7,368 nucleotides of DNA from Chryseobacterium gleum (GTDB lineage: Bacteria; Bacteroidota; Bacteroidia; Flavobacteriales_D; Sanyastnellaceae). This document shows positions 1 through 6,078 of this stretch, piece after piece. The notes under the pieces are model-generated. The model was not told where the DNA came from, made no database searches, and was given only the letters and a program-made list of their open reading frames with translations. The stretch spans positions 1 through 7,368 of the forward strand of contig CAMCYM010000082.1 in assembly GCA_945883885.1 (NCBI GenBank), in the 5' to 3' direction. Numbering within the stretch: the first letter of the stretch is position 1; the number at the start of each line of letters is the position of its first letter. Both the position numbers and the translations under genes were made by a program.

Positions 1-37
1 ACACGTTGTTGCATCGGGCAATGTTACGCGCAGACGT

Positions 38-3000
38 TCAACGAATCAACTGAATGACCCCTGAACGTTCTTCGGCTTCTGTACCGAAGGCCTTCACGAC
101 CGCGGTCCAGTGGTAGATGCCGTTCGCGGCATAGTGCGTTCCGCCCTGCACGGCCCCCGTCCACACCTCGTCGAACGAAGAAGTGGAGAAGACCTCGCCG
201 CCCCATCGGTCGACGATGTGCAAGGTGAAGGACTCGATTTGGGCACCGTAGATGCGGAAGGCGTCGTTGATGCCGTCGTTGTTCGGGGAGAACGCCGTCG
301 GCACATAGAACAGGGCAGGCCCCTGGATGAGCGTGTACGCCGTGTCCGTGCAGCCGATTTCGGTGGTGACACCGAGCGTGGCCGTGTAGGAATCCAGGCC
401 GTCGTAGAGGTGCACAGGGTTCGCCTCGTCGGAAGTGCTGCCGTCGCCGAAGTCCCACGCGTAGGTGTACGCGCCGGGGAAGGGCTCGGGCGGCGTGGGC
501 GCCGCCCAAAACTGGTGCGCACCCTCGTCGTTCAGCGCCACCTGGAATCCGCTGAAGAGGTACTGCACCCCCACGGTGACGGCATCTTCGACCGTGCGGC
601 CGCAGATGTCCGAGACCTGCACGGGGTAGGTCGCGGTTTGGGATGGCGTGAGGTAGAGGTCGGGTCCGAAGGCCCCGAGGCTCGTCCACTCGTACACGAA
701 TCCCTCCTCTCCGCCCGTCGCCGCCGCGGAGATCGAAACGCCATCCCCCGCACAAATCGTTACGTCCGGGCTCACCGTCAACTCCACCGGGATATCGGGA
801 ATGTGGTACGTGAGCTGGTCCACTTCGCTTCCGCCGCATCCGTCTTCGATGGCCACTTCGACCGGGACAGTTACGAAGGACTGCAGCTCGAGCTCAGCCG
901 CCGTGCCCGCGGGAACTCCGTCCACGGACCAGCTGTACGAGTAGCCGCCTGCGCCGCTGAGGATGTCGAGAACGATGGTCGTAAGGTCGACGCACGAAGC
1001 GAAGAGGTCCTCACCCAAATCAATGATCAACGGCGGGTTGACGATGGAAATCTCCGTATTCACGGTAGCCGTTTCCCCGCAGCCGTCCGTGACCGTGACC
1101 GTCAGTTCCGTATCGGCAAACGAACTGAGTTGGATGGCGGAACCGCCGGGGATGGGCTGTCCATCCTGGGTCCAAACATACGAGTAGCCACCGCTGCCGC
1201 TCGTGATGGTTACTGGCACGTTGAACACCTGAGTGCACGGGCCCTCGAGTCCCGTGGGGAGCGAGGCGATGACCGGCGGTGAGGTGATGTCGACGGCGAC
1301 GGGGACGGTTTCAATTTGGCCACAGCCGTCGGAAACATTGAGGGTCAGCGCGAGGTCTGCGGTGGAGGTGTAGGCCAAATTCTGCGTCCACGCGAGCACT
1401 TGCCCCCCCAGCAACCACGTGTAGTTGAAGGGAGCCTGGCCCGTGGCCGAAGACTGGATCACGAACGGGTTGTTGCAGAGCGCTTCTACCGTCTGATCCA
1501 CGGTCACCTGGATGGGCGGAATGTTGTACGAAACCGGAATCGAATCTTCAGATACAAAGCCACATCCATCGATGACAAACAAGTGCACCTCGTCTGCATT
1601 GTTCCACGTGTAGAGGTCGAGGGCCGAAGGATTCCACCACGAACTCTGCAACGCATTTCCGTCCTGGTCCGTCCACGCGTATTCATACATCCCATCCCCT
1701 CCGGTAGCCGACCCCGTCACCGAAGCGAATCCGTTGCACTCGAGGGTGACCTGGTTCGGGTTGATGTCCGCGTCGAGGGGCGGGAAGGTCAACACGTCCA
1801 CATGGATGTTGACCGATTCTGAGGGCATCCCGCAGGTGTCTCCCACGATGACCATGCAGTCGAAATCGGACGCAGGCGCAATCAACAACTCCTCCGTTGT
1901 CGCTCCGGTACATACCCAGTTGAATGTGTAATTCCCGTAACCGCCGGTAACCGTCGGAGAAACGAGCAACTCCGTTCCGGCGCACATCGTGCCATCAAAC
2001 CCCGTCACTACGAACGGCGGCGGATTCTCCGCGACAGTGAACTCGAAGTAGGAAGTCAACCCACCGCCGTTGCACGCGGCGATGTTCTCGATTTCTAAAA
2101 TGACCTGCTCGGGACCCTCTGCGATGCCGTCGATGGCTGCCACGAGCGAGAACGACACTTCTTGGACACCCGGGGCAAACACCACAGAGTCGGGGAGCGG
2201 AAGCAGTGTGCCGTTCGGCTGTGGCTGTCCGAAGTCCACCCCATTGATGGCGGTGCTCCCGGTATAATTCAAGTACACCATTTCCTGAATGGCGAGGTTC
2301 GTGAGGATGGGTCGCTCAAACGAAAGCACGGCCGTTCCGCAATCCTCGTAGATGGTGTTCGCGTCAGGTCCACCCACGTCGATGCTGAGGTCCACTTGCA
2401 CCACCGCATTCGACTGAAACGAGCCTTCCTCCAGGACGACGATGGATTCGAGCGCCGTATCCGTGCCATCCGCAATGGCGAGCTTGATGTGGTAGGTCTC
2501 ACCGCATTGCACCGGGTATTCCGCCGTGAGGGGAATGGTGTAACCGTTGATGCACGGCGGCTCTCCGTTGCCGCCGCCGTCCACCGGAACGAATAGATCG
2601 GAGTTCAGCAGTTGGTTGACCGAAGAAATGGTGATGGGCAAGGTGGGGTCGGTGCCGGGCACACCGGCAATGTTCACCGCGCCCCCGGGAAAGCCCGCTG
2701 GACTGTCGTACGGCCCTGTGATGCCCGGTCCGCTGAGAAAGAAGCCGAAGATGTCGTTGTACGCCGTATTCACCCAGCCTCCAGAATAGCTCCACGTCCC
2801 CGAGGCCGCATTGTAGGTAGCCATCGGGTATTCATCGGAACCGAACACGTAGTTGAAGCGTACGGTGTCCCCCGCTGCGATGAAGTCGAACTCGAGCACA
2901 CATCCGTCGGTCACACCGCTGACAGAGAACCCCTGTCCGATCATGCCCGGAACAGAGTTTGCGATGCTGAGCAGGTCCGGATCCGAGAATCCATACCCCA

Positions 3001-3295
3001 AACAATCCGCGCAAAAACCCGCCCCTGCGCAATCGATGTTGTCGCTGAGGTCGCTGCTCAACACAAGTCCCGCTTCCACAGAAAACGCATCCCCGCCCCC
3101 CGTGAGGTAGCCGAGCTGGGAGTTGCTTCCGGTGAGGGTAATGTTCGAAGCTTGAACGCCGCTGCCGAGCAGGACGTCATTCACGTACTCCTCCAAGGTA
3201 AGCCCTGTAGTCACCTGGAATTGAGCACGCAGCGGAAGGTTCGCGGCAGTCACCGCGGCACACAAAAAAAGCGCAGTACGCAGGAATCGAGTCAT
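38..3295 (-). CDS. Large secreted multidomain adhesin-like protein with type IX (type B, gliding-motility) sorting domain
   Basis: This 1085-residue protein is probably exported by Sec and then passed through the type IX secretion system to the cell surface or medium. Residues 1-24 form a signal peptide (MTRF..., hydrophobic core, likely cleavage in LRA/QF). Residues about 26-290 resemble the choice-of-anchor L domain, including the typical FNYVFGSDEY and NDIFGFFLSGP segments. Residues about 296-423 look like a Calx-beta-type beta-sandwich. Six Ig-like repeats follow (about 428-908), then a PKD domain (about 916-990, core WDFGDGSTS) and a C-terminal sorting domain (about 998-1085, VPTAFSPNNDGINDAFRIYG, VDRWGGEVF, final IQLIR). 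The frame stays open upstream to 3409, but the ATG at 3295 is chosen because it starts the signal peptide directly and avoids overlap with the sigma gene. No catalytic motif is visible. Adhesion or matrix function is inferred from the architecture; ligand unknown. Confidence 0.93.
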   Translation of the reverse strand: MTRFLRTALFLCAAVTAANLPLRAQFQVTTGLTLEEYVNDVLLGSGVQASNITLTGSNSQLGYLTGGGDAFSVEAGLVLSSDLSDNIDCAGAGFCADCLGYGFSDPDLLSIANSVPGMIGQGFSVSGVTDGCVLEFDFIAAGDTVRFNYVFGSDEYPMATYNAASGTWSYSGGWVNTAYNDIFGFFLSGPGITGPYDSPAGFPGGAVNIAGVPGTDPTLPITISSVNQLLNSDLFVPVDGGGNGEPPCINGYTIPLTAEYPVQCGETYHIKLAIADGTDTALESIVVLEEGSFQSNAVVQVDLSIDVGGPDANTIYEDCGTAVLSFERPILTNLAIQEMVYLNYTGSTAINGVDFGQPQPNGTLLPLPDSVVFAPGVQEVSFSLVAAIDGIAEGPEQVILEIENIAACNGGGLTSYFEFTVAENPPPFVVTGFDGTMCAGTELLVSPTVTGGYGNYTFNWVCTGATTEELLIAPASDFDCMVIVGDTCGMPSESVNIHVDVLTFPPLDADINPNQVTLECNGFASVTGSATGGDGMYEYAWTDQDGNALQSSWWNPSALDLYTWNNADEVHLFVIDGCGFVSEDSIPVSYNIPPIQVTVDQTVEALCNNPFVIQSSATGQAPFNYTWLLGGQVLAWTQNLAYTSTADLALTLNVSDGCGQIETVPVAVDITSPPVIASLPTGLEGPCTQVFNVPVTITSGSGGYSYVWTQDGQPIPGGSAIQLSSFADTELTVTVTDGCGETATVNTEISIVNPPLIIDLGEDLFASCVDLTTIVLDILSGAGGYSYSWSVDGVPAGTAAELELQSFVTVPVEVAIEDGCGGSEVDQLTYHIPDIPVELTVSPDVTICAGDGVSISAAATGGEEGFVYEWTSLGAFGPDLYLTPSQTATYPVQVSDICGRTVEDAVTVGVQYLFSGFQVALNDEGAHQFWAAPTPPEPFPGAYTYAWDFGDGSTSDEANPVHLYDGLDSYTATLGVTTEIGCTDTAYTLIQGPALFYVPTAFSPNNDGINDAFRIYGAQIESFTLHIVDRWGGEVFSTSSFDEVWTGAVQGGTHYAANGIYHWTAVVKAFGTEAEERSGVIQLIR
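572..2014 (-). repeat. Six tandem Ig-like repeats, each with a conserved Cys pair, inside the secreted protein
   Basis: Residues about 428-908 of the secreted protein contain six degenerate units of roughly 80-90 residues. Each has an early Cys, a G-G/Q-x-x-Y-x-Y/F-x-W-like strand in the middle, and a closing D-x-C-G motif. The paired cysteines are 438/488, 520/578, 607/658, 687/739, 768/820 and 848/898, 50-58 residues apart. D-x-C-G occurs at 486, 576, 656, 737, 818 and 896, with spacing 90, 80, 81, 81 and 78. The regular period and the Trp plus Cys pair suggest Ig/PKD-like beta-sandwiches with one disulfide each; the disulfides are inferred. The units have diverged at sequence level, so recent DNA duplication is not indicated. 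Confidence 0.8.
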
Positions 3296-3324
3296 GGTTG
3301 AGGCGTTCTCCTGCAGGTTGACGC

Positions 3325-3355
3325 GAAAGGTAGGCAGAACGTTGCCTTTCCTCAA
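3325..3355 (-). promoter_or_regulatory. Candidate Bacteroidota-type promoter for the secreted protein gene
   Basis: In the 70-base gap between the sigma gene and the secreted protein gene, the minus strand has TTG (3355-3353) followed 20 bases later by TACCTTTC (3332-3325). This matches the TTG / TAnnTTTG promoter pattern of Bacteroidota except for the last base of the -7 element. Transcription would begin near 3318-3320, giving a leader of about 25 bases before the ATG at 3295. If real, the secreted protein can be expressed independently of the upstream regulator genes. It is a pattern match only. Confidence 0.4.
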
Positions 3356-3365
3356 GAAATGTCGT

Positions 3366-3869
3366 TCAACGGAAGTCCGCCAACTCCGCTGCGAGCTTCT
3401 TCCGCGCATGGAAGATGCGGCTCTTCACCGTGCCCATGGGGATGCCCATTTCCGCAGCGATTTCGTCGTAGTGGTAGCCTTCTACGAACCGGGTGAACGG
3501 GATGCGGAACTCGGGCTTCAGGTTCGCGATGGCCCGCTCGATGTCGCCCGTGTGGATCACGGTGGTGACCGTGTCCATGGCAGGGGCGGCGCCGGCGTGG
3601 AGGTGGACCTGGTTTTCCGAGGTGTCCACGACCGTGTTTTGGAACCGCTTGCGCTTGTAGTTGTTGATGAAGATGTTCCGCATGATGGTGTAGAGCCATC
3701 CGCGGATGTTCGTGCCTTCCCGGAAGTTGTCGCGGTACCGCATGGCTTTCACCAGCGTGTCCTGGACGAGGTCTTCCGCGTCTTGGGAGTCGCGGGTGAA
3801 GCCGAGCGCAAATCCCTTCAAGAACTCTGAGTTGTGCACCAGCAGCGAGTTGAATTCGAGCGTTCCCAT
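3366..3869 (-). CDS. ECF-type RNA polymerase sigma-70 factor
   Basis: This 167-residue protein is an extracytoplasmic-function-type sigma factor that would direct RNA polymerase to a specific promoter set. Region 2 spans about residues 12-77, with DAEDLVQDTLVKA (30-42) as the core-binding part and NIRGWLYTIMRNIFINNY (54-71) as the -10-recognition part. Region 4 spans about 107-160, with the helix-turn-helix at YDEIAAEMGIPMGTVKSR (134-151). The length is normal for ECF factors, and no extra C-terminal sensor domain is present. The frame can begin at a TTG at 3893, but the ATG at 3869 gives the usual family N-terminus (MGTLEFNSLL) and is preferred. No Shine-Dalgarno sequence is seen. It lies 97 bases after the cobalamin-binding MerR regulator on the same strand, suggesting the regulator controls it. 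No anti-sigma gene is adjacent on the side visible here. Confidence 0.93.
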   Translation of the reverse strand: MGTLEFNSLLVHNSEFLKGFALGFTRDSQDAEDLVQDTLVKAMRYRDNFREGTNIRGWLYTIMRNIFINNYKRKRFQNTVVDTSENQVHLHAGAAPAMDTVTTVIHTGDIERAIANLKPEFRIPFTRFVEGYHYDEIAAEMGIPMGTVKSRIFHARKKLAAELADFR

Positions 3870-3896
3870 GACTTGTTTAATCTTGTGAGCCAAAGG

Positions 3897-3933
3897 TTGA
3901 ACAAAAATCCCCCGATCGGTGCTTTCTGTTCAA
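3897..3933. promoter_or_regulatory. Imperfect 11-base dyad between the MerR and sigma genes (operator or RNA hairpin candidate)
   Basis: On the plus strand, TTGAACAAAAA (3897-3907) and TTTCTGTTCAA (3923-3933) are inverted repeats. The outer seven bases match perfectly (TTGAACA / TGTTCAA), there is one mismatch (a G-U pair in minus-strand RNA), and three further A-T pairs lie inside it. The spacer is 15 bases and contains CCGATCGG. The element sits in the leader of the sigma gene, 28 bases ahead of the preferred ATG. It could be an operator for the neighbouring MerR protein, or a leader hairpin. It is not a standard intrinsic terminator, since the run of T in the minus strand lies within the arm rather than after it. 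Confidence 0.4.
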
Positions 3934-3966
3934 TGTTTTTTCACAAAGTTTAAACAAACGCCGGGG

Positions 3967-4842
3967 TCACTGGAAAAGTGCCTGCGTCAGTGCGAGCCCA
4001 TTCGGAAGCAAACACACGCCATGCGGGGCTTCGATGCCATCGAACATACGGCCGGAAAGAAAAACGCGGTGCCCCTCGGGCAAGGTCCGCGAAATCGCCG
4101 TCACGTAGTCTCCCGCGCCGTCGGGGAGGGGAAATGCCGTGCACGAAGCCACAAACGTGGCCCCGGGGAAGGTGCGGGCGACCTCGGCCAGGTCTTCCAT
4201 CGGGACGTTCGCGCCGAGGTAGATGGAATGCTGGCCCCGGGATTTGGCGAGTGCGTGCAAGTACAACAGTCCGATGTCGTGGATTTCACGCTCGGGCAGA
4301 TACAACACGAGGGTTTGCCCCGATCCAGGAGGCAACGAAGCCGCATGCGCAATGAAATACTCGCGGACCAAATGGCTCACAAAATGCTCGTGCGCAGGGC
4401 AAATCGCATCCGAAAGCCACATCCGGCCGATGCCCGACAGGAAGGGCAGCAGCACCTCCGTCGCCGTGCGATCGAACCCCATCGCTTCTTCGGATTGGCC
4501 GACCACGTGGCGGAACGCGACTTCATCGAACTGCAACATCGCCACCTTCAACAGCGCATCGCGCGCGGCCGGATCGTTTTCCGCCGCAAGGGTCCCGACC
4601 GAATCGGCCAACTTCGTGGGCCCCAACTGCGCAACCGAAGAGATCTTGTGGCCGTGCTCCAGCAGCAGCGAGACGCACAGCAACTTCTTCAGGTCCTCGC
4701 CGGTGTAGTAGCGGATGTTCGTGGACGTGCGCTGCGGCGTGAGCAAGGCATACCGCTGTTCCCACATCCGGATGGTATGGGCTTTGACCCCCGAGAATTG
4801 CTCGAGGTCGCGGATGGAAAACTGCTGGTCCACAACCGGCAT
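3967..4842 (-). CDS. MerR-family transcriptional regulator with cobalamin-binding photoreceptor module (CarH/LitR-like)
   Basis: This 291-residue protein is a cytoplasmic DNA-binding regulator. Residues about 7-60 form a MerR winged helix-turn-helix (FSIRDLEQFSGVKAHTIRMW, then EQRYALLTPQR and the NIRYYTGEDL wing). Residues about 85-170 form a helical cobalamin-cap domain with W142-x9-E152-H153, the signature of adenosylcobalamin light sensors. Residues about 175-291 form a Rossmann-like B12-binding domain with E186-x-H188-x2-G191, where H188 is the expected lower cobalt ligand. Spacing from W142 to H153 and H188 equals that recalled for Thermus CarH (W131, H142, H177). Known relatives bind their operator in the dark and release it when light breaks the cobalt-carbon bond. 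The equivalent of CarH His132 is Leu143 here. The ATG at 4842 gives the normal N-terminus, although the frame stays open further upstream. The gene is divergent from the GlmU-like gene and upstream of the ECF sigma gene. Family and cofactor class are well supported; light response is inferred. Confidence 0.92.
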   Translation of the reverse strand: MPVVDQQFSIRDLEQFSGVKAHTIRMWEQRYALLTPQRTSTNIRYYTGEDLKKLLCVSLLLEHGHKISSVAQLGPTKLADSVGTLAAENDPAARDALLKVAMLQFDEVAFRHVVGQSEEAMGFDRTATEVLLPFLSGIGRMWLSDAICPAHEHFVSHLVREYFIAHAASLPPGSGQTLVLYLPEREIHDIGLLYLHALAKSRGQHSIYLGANVPMEDLAEVARTFPGATFVASCTAFPLPDGAGDYVTAISRTLPEGHRVFLSGRMFDGIEAPHGVCLLPNGLALTQALFQ

Positions 4843-4884
4843 TACACTCGGACGGCCTGAATTGTTCGCGCTACCTTCGCAGGC
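4843..4884. promoter_or_regulatory. Divergent 42-base intergenic region between MerR regulator and GlmU-like gene
   Basis: Both genes start from this short gap, so at least one promoter must overlap it or the neighbouring coding sequence. On the plus strand, TACCTTCG (4872-4879) differs at one fixed position from TAnnTTTG, but no TTG lies at the usual distance upstream, and the start codon follows only five bases later. No convincing element is visible on the minus strand. A MerR protein bound here could act on its own gene and on the GlmU-like gene, but no clear dyad is present. Confidence 0.3.
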
Positions 4885-6009
4885 ATGGGACGTGTGCACT
4901 TTTTTGAGGATGCCGCCGCACAGGATTTCTATCCGCTGAACGTCGTGCGCTCCGTGGCGGACCTGCCGTGGGGCGGTCGGCCGCTGCGGGAGGTTTGGGA
5001 GGGATTGCTGGGCGGGTCGTCCCTGGAGTACCACCTGAATGCGCGGTGGGTGCCATCCCGGCAAGCGGTGGCTGCGGTTCAAGGGCTCGCACCTGAGACC
5101 CGGCTCGAACACGGCGGCACCATGCTGGGGTACCGCGGCAAAGGGGTCGCAGCCGTCGAACTCGATGGGGTGCCGGACATGCTCCGGACGCCGGAGGACC
5201 TGTTTGAACGGTGCGGGGAGGCCCTGGAAGCCGATCTGGGCAGCTTGTGCGGGGTTTGGGGAGCCGAGGCGGCTCCTGCCCTGCCCGACCACGTGACCCT
5301 CATCGGCCCCGCAGACCGCTTGTTCTTGGCTCCTTCGGCGCGGCTCATCGCGTGCACCCTCAATACGGAAACCGGCCCCATCGTGGTGGGTCCAGGGGCA
5401 GAAATCTCGGAAGGTGCATCCGTGCGCGGCCCGCTGGCCCTCGGCCCGGGAAGCATCCTGAAGATGGGCGCGCGGGTCTACGGCCCGTGCAGCTTCGGTC
5501 CCGAATGCCGCATCGGCGGCGAAGTTTCGAATACGGTCATCGTCGGATACACGAACAAAGGCCACGACGGATTCGTGGGCAATTCGGTGCTCGGCGCTTG
5601 GTGCAACCTCGGAGCGGGGACCACGACCAGCAACCTCAAGAATACCTATGGTGAGCTGCGCATGTACCGCCGGTCGGCGCACAGCGAGCAGCCGTCGGGC
5701 CGGACGTTTTGCGGCGTGTTGATGGGCGATCACGTGAAATGCGGCATCGGAACCACCCTCAACACCGCCACGGTCATCGGCCCGGGGGCCCAAATCTTCG
5801 GGCCGGGCCTCCCGCCGAAGCACCTCCCGTCCTTCGTGTGGGGCGGCCCGGGTCAGTGGCAATCCGCCGATCTGGACGCGGTGCTGCGGACCGCCGAACG
5901 GATGATGGCCCGGCGCGGGGTGGGGTTTTCCGCGGAGGAGCGGGAGCGCCTTGCAGCCTGCCATGCCGGCACAGCGCCGGAGCGGGAAGCATTTTGCAGC
6001 GGCGTCTGA
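4885..6009 (+). CDS. GlmU-family protein (Bacteroidota-type sugar nucleotidyltransferase/acetyltransferase-like, left-handed beta-helix)
   Basis: This 374-residue protein belongs to the GlmU-like family common in Bacteroidota. Its suggested role is in UDP-N-acetylglucosamine synthesis for cell wall and lipopolysaccharide precursors, but the exact reaction is unproven. Residues 1-130 hold the reduced N-terminal domain (FYPLNVVRSVADLPWGGRPL, then LREVWE). Residues about 150-310 are hexapeptide repeats of a left-handed beta-helix, with the family block GYTNKGHDGFVGNSVLGAWC (221-240) followed by NLGAGTTTSNLKNTYGE. H228 in NKGHDGFVG lines up with the catalytic His of the GlmU acetyltransferase domain, and the NLGAGT segment with NIGAGT of GlmU. 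The classical uridyltransferase loop G-x-G-T-R-M is absent. The ATG at 4885 gives the usual start of the family. It is divergent from the MerR gene and 69 bases ahead of lon on the same strand. Confidence 0.88.
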   Translation: MGRVHFFEDAAAQDFYPLNVVRSVADLPWGGRPLREVWEGLLGGSSLEYHLNARWVPSRQAVAAVQGLAPETRLEHGGTMLGYRGKGVAAVELDGVPDMLRTPEDLFERCGEALEADLGSLCGVWGAEAAPALPDHVTLIGPADRLFLAPSARLIACTLNTETGPIVVGPGAEISEGASVRGPLALGPGSILKMGARVYGPCSFGPECRIGGEVSNTVIVGYTNKGHDGFVGNSVLGAWCNLGAGTTTSNLKNTYGELRMYRRSAHSEQPSGRTFCGVLMGDHVKCGIGTTLNTATVIGPGAQIFGPGLPPKHLPSFVWGGPGQWQSADLDAVLRTAERMMARRGVGFSAEERERLAACHAGTAPEREAFCSGV

Positions 6010-6041
6010 CAGATTGGCGCGGAGTGCGTTTGGCACGGGCC

Positions 6042-6075
6042 TTGCGCCCGGGCACATCCCTGCAACCTAACTTGG
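6042..6075 (+). promoter_or_regulatory. Weak promoter candidate ahead of lon
   Basis: The 69-base gap 6010-6078 holds TTG (6042-6044) and, 23 bases later, TAACTTGG (6068-6075), which matches TAnnTTTG at five of six fixed positions. The spacing is at the upper end for this promoter class, and transcription would start at about the first ATG of lon, giving a leaderless or nearly leaderless message. The gap also contains a 5-base GC hairpin (CGGGC 6036-6040, GCCCG 6046-6050) without a T-run. Co-transcription of lon with the preceding gene is equally possible. Confidence 0.22.
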
Positions 6076-6078
6076 AGC

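Noticed and set aside
1..37. Possible terminator or gene downstream of the secreted protein gene
   Set aside because: Only 37 bases are visible and no stem-loop or coding signal is evident.
110..1282. Long open frame (390 codons) on the plus strand opposite the secreted protein gene
   Set aside because: It is rich in Arg, Val, Gly and His without any recognisable domain, and it lies antisense to a convincing multidomain protein in GC-rich DNA, where stop codons are rare in the opposite frame.
3870..3893. TTG start giving the sigma factor eight extra residues
   Set aside because: The ATG at 3869 gives the usual N-terminus of this sigma group, and the extra residues (MAHKIKQV) have no family match that I recognise. 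It cannot be fully excluded.
3911..3918. CCGATCGG palindrome near a T-rich stretch as terminator of the MerR gene
   Set aside because: The self-complementary core leaves a two-pair stem around a four-base loop, which is too short for a terminator by itself.
3948..3955. GTTTAAAC palindrome downstream of the MerR stop as an operator
   Set aside because: The symmetry stops at eight bases and AT-rich palindromes of that length arise easily by chance; the longer dyad at 3897-3933 is the better candidate.
3919..4860. Plus-strand open frame of 313 codons opposite the MerR gene
   Set aside because: It has no recognisable domain and an Arg/Gln/His-rich composition typical of an antisense shadow.
6036..6050. 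GC hairpin after the GlmU-like gene as a terminator
   Set aside because: The stem is only five base pairs and no T-run follows, so intrinsic termination is not supported.
4843..6057. Upstream extension of the MerR reading frame across the whole GlmU-like gene
   Set aside because: The extension is open only because of base composition. The MerR homology begins right after the ATG at 4842, and the plus strand encodes the GlmU-family protein.
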